Shown piece by piece: positions 4,962 through 10,231 of a DNA stretch of 10,231 nt. Within the stretch, counting starts at the first letter, position 1. Each line of letters starts with the position of its first letter. The translations under genes were made by a program, and so were the position numbers. The notes beneath the pieces were generated by a model, which was not told the DNA's origin, ran no database searches, and saw nothing but the letters and a program-made list of their open reading frames with translations. Source of the DNA: Candidatus Roizmanbacteria bacterium CG09_land_8_20_14_0_10_41_9 (GTDB lineage: Bacteria; Patescibacteriota; Microgenomatia; UBA1406; GWC2-37-13); the NCBI GenBank assembly GCA_002774185.1, contig PEZG01000036.1, positions 1 through 10,231 on the forward strand, given 5' to 3'.

Positions 4962-5495
4962 ATATCTCATAAGGCTTTTTAGAAGAGTATTGGTTTTTGC
5001 GAGATTCCCTTTTAGCTCAAGACTGAGCTTGCTTTTGATCCTTGTCTGAACTATTTTTATTCCCACAGATTTATGCTTTTTTTTGATGTCATCGATGAAC
5101 TTTTGGATCTCTTCTTTTTTAAGGTAGGTCCCTTCGGATCGTACGCTATAGAGAATACTCCTGACTTCTTCTTCTGCTTGCAGTACCGTAATATTTTCCG
5201 AAAGAACCTTTTCGTAAATTGACACCATGTCTTGTTTTTCTTTTAATCGGGAAATCACGAAGAGATGACTCAAAGAAATGAGACGAGCGTAGTATCCATC
5301 TACAATAATGTCGGGAAGTTTGTTTAATCTTAAGATGTGGCAGATATAGGACGATTTCATGGAAAGCCTCTTGGCTACATCAATGATTCGCATCTGGTTC
5401 ATGTGAATGACATCTCTAAGCATTCTCGCTTTCTGGAACATATCTTTTTCAGCCTTGATTGTTTCTAGTGCTTTTGTGATCTCTTCATCCGCCAT
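4929..5495 (-). CDS. ParB-type helix-turn-helix protein lacking the CTPase domain
   Basis: 188 residues. The segment from about 22 to 115 matches the central DNA-binding domain of ParB/Spo0J/KorB proteins: an HTH at about 34-62 (MRIIDVAKRLSMKSSYICHI), then the ISLSHLFVISRLK and ITVLQAEEEVR segments typical of the family. The N-terminal ParB CTPase domain (GERRxxA and related boxes) is absent. The C-terminal part (about 125-188) is Lys-rich with a leucine-containing terminal helix, possibly for dimerisation. A role as DNA-binding regulator or nucleoid protein is inferred; chromosome partition is less likely without the CTPase domain and without a visible parA. It follows rpmA by 32 bp and has its own extended -10 promoter. 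Its 3' end overlaps lepB convergently. Confidence 0.75.
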   Translation of the reverse strand: MADEEITKALETIKAEKDMFQKARMLRDVIHMNQMRIIDVAKRLSMKSSYICHILRLNKLPDIIVDGYYARLISLSHLFVISRLKEKQDMVSIYEKVLSENITVLQAEEEVRSILYSVRSEGTYLKKEEIQKFIDDIKKKHKSVGIKIVQTRIKSKLSLELKGNLAKTNTLLKSLMRYLEAWKGDEQS

Positions 5496-5501
5496 ATGGA
5501 T

Positions 5502-5510
5502 ATTGTATCA
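5502..5510 (-). promoter_or_regulatory. Extended -10 promoter, probably leaderless, for the ParB-like gene
   Basis: The minus strand reads TGATACAAT, an extended -10 with 5 of 6 consensus bases. It ends 6 nt before the ATG at 5495. It lies in the 32-bp gap after rpmA, allowing expression apart from the ribosomal operon. Confidence 0.5.
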
Positions 5511-5527
5511 AAAACAAGAAAGCAGCC

Positions 5528-5773
5528 TTAGATAACCGATACGTATTTCTCGCCTCTTTTCACGTAGAATTTAACGAGTCCCTCTTTTAGCGCCATAATC
5601 GTGAAGTCTTTTGAAAGCATGGTGCCGGTACCTGCGTTAACTTTTGTACCTCTTTGTCGTAGAATGATATTCCCTGGTCTGACTGGGTGTCCCCCATATA
5701 CTTTTACCCCCAATCTCCTACCCGCCGAATCCCTATTTCCACTTACTGCTTTTTGAGCTTTTGTATGTGCCAT
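5528..5773 (-). CDS. rpmA: 50S ribosomal protein L27
   Basis: 81 residues, full length. L27 sits near the peptidyl-transferase centre, with its N-terminal tail contacting tRNA ends. Recognisable features are NRDSAGRRLGVKVYGG, GNIILRQRGTKVNAGTG and the C-terminal VKFYVKRG. The tail after the initiator Met begins AHTKAQ, so the cleaved presequence of Firmicutes-type L27 is absent; it departs from the usual AHKKG..SSRNGRDS. The gene follows rplU by 13 bp, the common rplU-rpmA order. No Shine-Dalgarno sequence lies in the gap, so translation may depend on coupling or on A/T-rich leader recognition. Confidence 0.97.
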   Translation of the reverse strand: MAHTKAQKAVSGNRDSAGRRLGVKVYGGHPVRPGNIILRQRGTKVNAGTGTMLSKDFTIMALKEGLVKFYVKRGEKYVSVI

Positions 5774-5786
5774 ATTTTATGTGTAC

Positions 5787-6089
5787 TTACGGAATTTTTG
5801 TTATTTTCACTCTAGTTAACTGTGGCCTGAACCCTTTTACCTTCCTGTACCGAACTTTTGATTTAAACCTCGCAACCCTAATTTTATCACCCTTCAGCTC
5901 TTCAATAATTTCACCTTCAGCTTTTTCTTTAAGGAGCGGATTTCCCATCAATACGGAATCCTCAGAAAGCGTTGCAAGAACATCAAAAAGCACTTTCTTT
6001 TTTTCCGCATTGACTTTATCAATGATTATTTCGTCATTAGTTTTAACAAGATATTGTTTTCCTCCAGTTTTAATAACCGCAGCGTGCAT
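5787..6089 (-). CDS. rplU: 50S ribosomal protein L21
   Basis: 100 residues, full length for this family. L21 binds 23S rRNA in the large subunit. The start HAAVIKTGGKQYLVKTND, the central VLATLSEDSVLMGNPLL and the C-terminal KVRYRKVKGFRPQLTRVKI are all diagnostic. It is the first gene of an rplU-rpmA operon. Its promoter lies right after the rodA stop, with the -10 only 9 nt from the ATG, predicting an almost leaderless transcript. Confidence 0.97.
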   Translation of the reverse strand: MHAAVIKTGGKQYLVKTNDEIIIDKVNAEKKKVLFDVLATLSEDSVLMGNPLLKEKAEGEIIEELKGDKIRVARFKSKVRYRKVKGFRPQLTRVKITKIP

Positions 6090-6098
6090 AATAGATGG

Positions 6099-6127
6099 AT
6101 TATACTGAAAAAAATGGGAAACTGCAA
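6099..6127 (-). promoter_or_regulatory. rplU-rpmA promoter
   Basis: On the minus strand TTGCAG (6127..6122), a 17-bp spacer and a perfect TATAAT (6104..6099) lie in the 43-bp gap after rodA. The -10 ends 9 nt before the rplU ATG. The -35 begins TTGC, as in the glycosyltransferase promoter at 111-139. Confidence 0.6.
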
Positions 6128-6132
6128 GCTAA

Positions 6133-7170
6133 TTATGGGATGAGCGCAATCCCTATCATAAAGGTGGCAATGGCGGAACCTCCGTAAGAAACGATTGGAA
6201 GTGCGATTCCTGCAACCGGAAACATACCCAAATTCATGCCAATATTTACGAATACTTGAAAGATGAAATAGGTCATGAATCCCAACACGTAGAAAAACCT
6301 TCGTTTAGCATCGTCTCCTTGTTGATAGAAAAAATATATAGCTTTTTTGACCAGATAGAAAACTATCAAAATATAACAAACTATGACTAATAATCCACCA
6401 AGAAAACCGAATTGCTCAACAAGAGAAGAGAAAGCGAAATCCGTATTATTTTCAGGCAAAAAAAAGAGGCGCGATTGGGTTCCTAGGCCCAATCCTCGAC
6501 CAAAAAATTTACCCGAACCAGCCGTAATGATTGACTGGATCATGTTGTATGCGTTCCCCTGTTGATCAATCTGAGGACTTAGGAAACTGAGGATCCGGTT
6601 TCTTTGGTACGTCTTCAGGAAAAGCCAAAAAATAGGAAAGAAACTGATAATGGCGGCAATAAAATATGCAATGTATTTTTTTGAAAAAGAAGAAAAATAC
6701 ACCATAAGCACATAGATGAAAAGCAATACCATTGCGTTGCCGAGGTCGGGTTGCTTAAAAATGATGAATGTAGGGATGAGAAAAAGAACAAAACCCACAA
6801 AAAATCTACTGAACGTGTTTCTATGTCCATAGCTTTTTGATAAAAAATCAGATAGGAAAAGGATGAAGAAAATTTTGAAAAATTCGGAGGCTTGGAAATT
6901 AAAAAAATATAGGTCAATCCAGCGTTTAGATCCCCTAACCTCATACCCAAAAATAAACGTAATGATCAACGCGAACAAGAATACAAGGTAGAAAAAAAAC
7001 GAATTCATCCGAAAAAAATGTCTTCCAATTCTTCTGGTAATGAAATAGGCAACGAAACCAATCACGATAAAGCTTATCTGGTTAACAAAAAACCGTTGGT
7101 TAATTCCAAATAGGTTAAATACGGAAAAAAAACAAAGGAAAATTATCGGAATGATATATTCTAGCGTCAT
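6133..7170 (-). CDS. rodA: Rod shape-determining SEDS peptidoglycan polymerase RodA
   Basis: 345 residues with about ten hydrophobic segments. SEDS proteins polymerise lipid II into glycan strands together with a class B penicillin-binding protein. Family motifs in order: GSKRWIDL (80-87), QPDLGNA (140-146), GKFFGRGLGLGTQ (220-232), FLPENNTDFAFSSLVEQFGFLGG (237-259) with the putative catalytic D244, and MFPVAGIALPIVSYGGS (316-332). The LPIVSYGGSA wording and the FLPEnnTDF segment favour RodA over FtsW, but a general SEDS call is safest. The protein stops about 13 residues after SYGGS, so it lacks the cytosolic tail of E. coli RodA. The ATG overlaps the ileS stop (ATGA), indicating translational coupling. 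No PBP2 or mreBCD genes are in view. Confidence 0.9.
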   Translation of the reverse strand: MTLEYIIPIIFLCFFSVFNLFGINQRFFVNQISFIVIGFVAYFITRRIGRHFFRMNSFFFYLVFLFALIITFIFGYEVRGSKRWIDLYFFNFQASEFFKIFFILFLSDFLSKSYGHRNTFSRFFVGFVLFLIPTFIIFKQPDLGNAMVLLFIYVLMVYFSSFSKKYIAYFIAAIISFFPIFWLFLKTYQRNRILSFLSPQIDQQGNAYNMIQSIITAGSGKFFGRGLGLGTQSRLFFLPENNTDFAFSSLVEQFGFLGGLLVIVCYILIVFYLVKKAIYFFYQQGDDAKRRFFYVLGFMTYFIFQVFVNIGMNLGMFPVAGIALPIVSYGGSAIATFMIGIALIP

Positions 7171-10100
7171 ACGCTGCGATGGACTTGTACCTCATCCCCA
7201 TATGTCACTTCACGCGCAAGTACCCTTTTCTGGATAAATGATTCATAGGATTTGTACTCATGAGGGATTGTCAAAAGAATATATTCATCCTGACTCACCC
7301 CTGATTTTTTTCTCAACTCTTGTATCTGTCGAACTAAGTCCCGGATCTTACCTTCTTTAGCAAGAGCGCTTGTTAAATTCGTATCCATCTCGACTTCTAT
7401 TTGATCCGACTTTTTCGTCGCTGAAAATTGAATCTTTTTAACGTTCAATTCTGAACATAAAAGAGAAGTGTATTCTTCTGTATGAGTAGTATCTTCAAAC
7501 TTCTTTCCATCCGGCATATAAACTATTGCAACAGACAACGGTTGACGAACTTTTATCTTCACGACTTTCCTTGTCCTTTGACCTGCTTCTGCGATTTCCC
7601 TCACTAGTCCCATGTCTGCCATGATTTTTTCATCTATTGACTTTTGGTTAACTTGTGGCCAAAGGCTCAAGTGAACGGATTCGTTTCCCGTGAGACTCGT
7701 ATATATTTCCTCAGATATAAATGGCATAAACGGCGACAAGAGGATTGAAAGGTTCACGAGGACCACATGCAGGGTTTGATAAAATTTGCCCTTATCTTTT
7801 TGATCGTCAGAATTTACCCATATCCTGTCGCGGCTTCGCCTGATATACCATGTGGAAAGATCGTCAACAAATTTTTCTATTTCCAGTGCAGCATCTTTGG
7901 CATTGTAATTTTTTAAACACCGTGTAACGTATTCCAAAAGCCAGTTGAATCTGCTCATTATCCATAGATCAAGGATATGGGTTGACGCTGGTTGAGAACT
8001 AACATCTTTCAACTTACCAAACCCATCCATACGCGAATAGTCTGAGTAGAATTTGAACAGGTTCCATAGCATAAGGTAAAAAAGTCTTCTTACTTCGTCT
8101 GACTTTTTGTAGCCAAAAAGAAGATTTTCCGATGCATTCTGACGGGAGTACATCCATCTCATCACGTCCACTCCGATTTTATCAGCGCCTTCATTGAATT
8201 CGATCATGTTCCCCCAACTTTTATGCATCGGCCTACCATCTTCTCCGGTTAATGTAGCAAAACCCAAGACCGTTTGGAATGAGTTCGTATCCTCCAACAC
8301 CGTTGACATTGCGATAAGCGAATAAAACCAGTTCTTGAATTGTCCGGGGAATGACTCCGTGATGAAGTGAGAGGGAAACCATTCTTTAAAATAGGTTTTA
8401 TCTCCCGTATAGCTTACTTTCTTATTGTTAGGATCAATGAGAGTTGAGAACGGAATAACACCTGCATCAAGCCATGGGTTGCCGACATCGTTGATGCGTC
8501 TGATCTTTCCTCCACAGGATTTACACGATATGTAAACTTCATCAATGTACGGTTTATGGGGAGAATGTCCTTCAAACTGCTTCCATCCTTCTACAACGCG
8601 CTCCTTCAACTCTTCTTTAGATCCGATTACTTCGAAATTACCGCATTTTTTGCATTCAAATATCGGAAGAGCTAACCCCCAATACCGATTCTTTTTACTG
8701 ATAAGCCAGTCATGCATATTCTTTAACCAATCTAATTCGCGCTCTAACCCAAACTCGGGGAGCCAACGAATTTTCTTCGCCACATTCATCATCCTCTCCC
8801 TCAACGTCATGTCCCCCGCTTTTGAGTTTTGACTTTTGAGTTTTGACTTTGTATCCATTGCTATATACCATTCTTCTGCCACCTTCCAGACTAATTCCGT
8901 TTTACATCTCCAGCACGCTGGATATCGGTGTGTGAAGTGCATGGTTTTTAGGAGATATCGTCCGTGCTCTTTTTCTTTCAAATGGTCGACAATGATTTCA
9001 GGGTGTTTTTTTGCGTTTTTCCTTGAAAACTCACCCATTCCTTCAAGATAATCCGCGTTGTCTGCGATGACTGAAATAACCGGCAGATTCCTTTTTTTTC
9101 CTAGTTTAAAATCCTCAGTCCCCGCTCCTGTAGCAACATGTAATAACCCCGTTCCTTCAGCAGCGACTACAATCTCCGATCCATCAACAACCGTATGAAA
9201 GGTGGAAGGTCTCTCTCCTTTTGCTTTTTTCACTCGTTCTAGGTGATCAAAAGGTGCTTCATACATAAGGCCAACAAGGTCTTTTCCGGAAATTTGTTTT
9301 TCAATCTCATACTGCGAGTTAACATTACTTCCAAATATGTATTCGTGGATTGGGATTTCTTTGTTTTTTAGAATTCTTTTCGGCACTAATCCATTTTCGT
9401 CAGAGTGTAGTACTACAATCCTGTCACCAGTTCGTTTGTTTTTCCATACCGCATAGGTATATTTCACGTTTACCGCAACCGCCACGTTTGCAGGAACTGT
9501 CCAGGGAGTTGTTGTCCAGATAAGAAGATGGACGCGCTCCCATCCTTTAGTCAGGATAGGTAATTTTAAGAATACGGTTTCATGGGTAAGCTCTTTATAG
9601 TCTTCTGTTAGCATCTCATGCTGTGATATTGCAGTTTCACACCTTGGACACCAGGGAACCGAATCAAGTCCTTTATAAACCCAACCATTCTCATAGCACT
9701 TTTTCAGGAAAAACCAAATCATATAATTGTTTTCGTCGCTCATTGTGAAATAAGAATGTTCCCAATCCATGAAATATCCCAAGCGCTTTGACTGTTCCGT
9801 TTGAATGCCGGAGAATTTTATGACTCGATCTCTGCATAATTGAATGAAGTGTGCGACAGAAGCTTTTTTGTCACCCGGCACCAGATTTTCAATTTCTTTT
9901 TTACTCTTCAAACTCAATTGTTTTTCAACTTCTACTTCAACCCAAAGCCCCTGACAATCAAATCCATTCTGGAAACGTTCTTTATAGCCCAAAAGGTTGT
10001 AAAACTTTTGCCATAGGTCTTTATAAGTTTTTCCCCACGCATGATGGACACCCATGGGGTTATTTGCAGTGATCGGTCCGTCGAAGAATGAAAATCTTTT

Positions 10101-10217
10101 TTTCGAGGAGTTGTTTTTCTGAAGATATTTTTTTACGATCCCATTTTTATACCAATGGCCTAGCCATTTTTTCTCCATTTCTGGAAAATTTATGTCATTA
10201 TTTTTAGGTTTAACCAT
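7167..10217 (-). CDS. ileS: Isoleucyl-tRNA synthetase (divergent signature motifs)
   Basis: 1016 residues, the normal length for IleRS, which charges tRNA-Ile and edits valine. The domain order is intact: Rossmann N-part with FFDGPITANNPMGVHHAWG, CPRCET (190-195), the CP1 editing domain with WTTTPWTVPAN (234-244) and LLHVATGAGTEDF (358-370), CWRCKTE (435-441), DWLISKKNRYWGLALPIF (503-520), a Cys-pair knuckle (C522/C525, C565/C568), NPWLDAG (580-586), and a C-terminal anticodon-binding helical domain. The signatures deviate: HIGH aligns with GVHH (56-59) and KMSKS with PMHKS (663-667), keeping the last His, K666 and S667. The canonical GWDxHG is GFDCQG (85-90). The Cys-rich knuckle and DGP..ANN context match an IleRS subgroup I recall from other bacteria rather than a damaged gene. 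Residues about 457-470 derive from a tandem repeat. The ATG at 10217 gives a normal N-terminus. Confidence 0.96.
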   Translation of the reverse strand: MVKPKNNDINFPEMEKKWLGHWYKNGIVKKYLQKNNSSKKRFSFFDGPITANNPMGVHHAWGKTYKDLWQKFYNLLGYKERFQNGFDCQGLWVEVEVEKQLSLKSKKEIENLVPGDKKASVAHFIQLCRDRVIKFSGIQTEQSKRLGYFMDWEHSYFTMSDENNYMIWFFLKKCYENGWVYKGLDSVPWCPRCETAISQHEMLTEDYKELTHETVFLKLPILTKGWERVHLLIWTTTPWTVPANVAVAVNVKYTYAVWKNKRTGDRIVVLHSDENGLVPKRILKNKEIPIHEYIFGSNVNSQYEIEKQISGKDLVGLMYEAPFDHLERVKKAKGERPSTFHTVVDGSEIVVAAEGTGLLHVATGAGTEDFKLGKKRNLPVISVIADNADYLEGMGEFSRKNAKKHPEIIVDHLKEKEHGRYLLKTMHFTHRYPACWRCKTELVWKVAEEWYIAMDTKSKLKSQNSKAGDMTLRERMMNVAKKIRWLPEFGLERELDWLKNMHDWLISKKNRYWGLALPIFECKKCGNFEVIGSKEELKERVVEGWKQFEGHSPHKPYIDEVYISCKSCGGKIRRINDVGNPWLDAGVIPFSTLIDPNNKKVSYTGDKTYFKEWFPSHFITESFPGQFKNWFYSLIAMSTVLEDTNSFQTVLGFATLTGEDGRPMHKSWGNMIEFNEGADKIGVDVMRWMYSRQNASENLLFGYKKSDEVRRLFYLMLWNLFKFYSDYSRMDGFGKLKDVSSQPASTHILDLWIMSRFNWLLEYVTRCLKNYNAKDAALEIEKFVDDLSTWYIRRSRDRIWVNSDDQKDKGKFYQTLHVVLVNLSILLSPFMPFISEEIYTSLTGNESVHLSLWPQVNQKSIDEKIMADMGLVREIAEAGQRTRKVVKIKVRQPLSVAIVYMPDGKKFEDTTHTEEYTSLLCSELNVKKIQFSATKKSDQIEVEMDTNLTSALAKEGKIRDLVRQIQELRKKSGVSQDEYILLTIPHEYKSYESFIQKRVLAREVTYGDEVQVHRSV
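8819..8846 (-). repeat. Tandem 14-bp repeat inside ileS
   Basis: On the minus strand TCAAAACTCAAAAG occurs twice head to tail without mismatch; each unit is itself two near-identical heptamers. It encodes KLKSQNSK-like residues (about 457-466) between the WYIAMDT segment and the TLRERMM helix of IleRS. Confidence 0.85.
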
Positions 10218-10231
10218 ATAAGTATTTGTAA

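Noticed and set aside
5761..6108. Plus-strand open frame opposite rplU
   Set aside because: It is the antisense shadow of the L21 gene with no recognisable product.

Overview
The window looks like chromosomal DNA of an uncultivated, small-genome bacterium. I would place it in the Candidate Phyla Radiation (Patescibacteria), probably near Microgenomates. This is inferred from a divergent isoleucyl-tRNA synthetase with altered signature motifs, compact gene packing, moderate-to-low GC, no recognisable Shine-Dalgarno sequence before any start, and a large secreted protein joining a five-bladed-propeller-like region to an LCAT-like lipase. TGA acts as a stop (nucleoside diphosphate kinase-like gene, ParB-like gene, ileS), so the UGA-glycine code of SR1/Gracilibacteria does not apply.

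Left region (1-3362). A family 2 glycosyltransferase leaves the window at the left edge on the minus strand. Divergent from it are a nucleoside diphosphate kinase-like gene with a long N-terminal extension and then a secreted propeller/lipase gene. The lipase reading frame is interrupted by a -1 shift lying exactly on the in-frame slippery heptamer A AAA AAC (2514-2520). Past the shift, the other frame supplies the remaining catalytic Asp and His candidates, a Pro/Thr linker and a cationic aromatic tail.

Middle region (3363-4349). A minus-strand HAD-family 5'(3')-deoxyribonucleotidase-like gene sits between two nearly identical 28-bp direct repeats. Upstream of it is a dense cluster of hairpin-forming intergenic sequence, and then a minus-strand tRNA-Val(CAC).

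Right region (4350-10231). Signal peptidase I (plus strand) converges with, and overlaps, a short ParB-type HTH protein (minus strand). The rest is minus strand and is given here in transcription order: ileS, rodA (ATGA overlap with ileS), rplU and rpmA, with the ParB-like gene last. This is a housekeeping block for translation and cell-wall elongation.

In several genes (deoxyribonucleotidase-like, lepB, ParB-like, rplU) a good -10 hexamer ends only 6-9 nt before the ATG. Together with the missing Shine-Dalgarno sites, this points to leaderless mRNAs as a common mode of expression here. The most notable items are the frameshifted secreted propeller/lipase, the extended nucleoside diphosphate kinase-like protein, the leaderless promoter pattern, and the repeat-derived insertion inside ileS.
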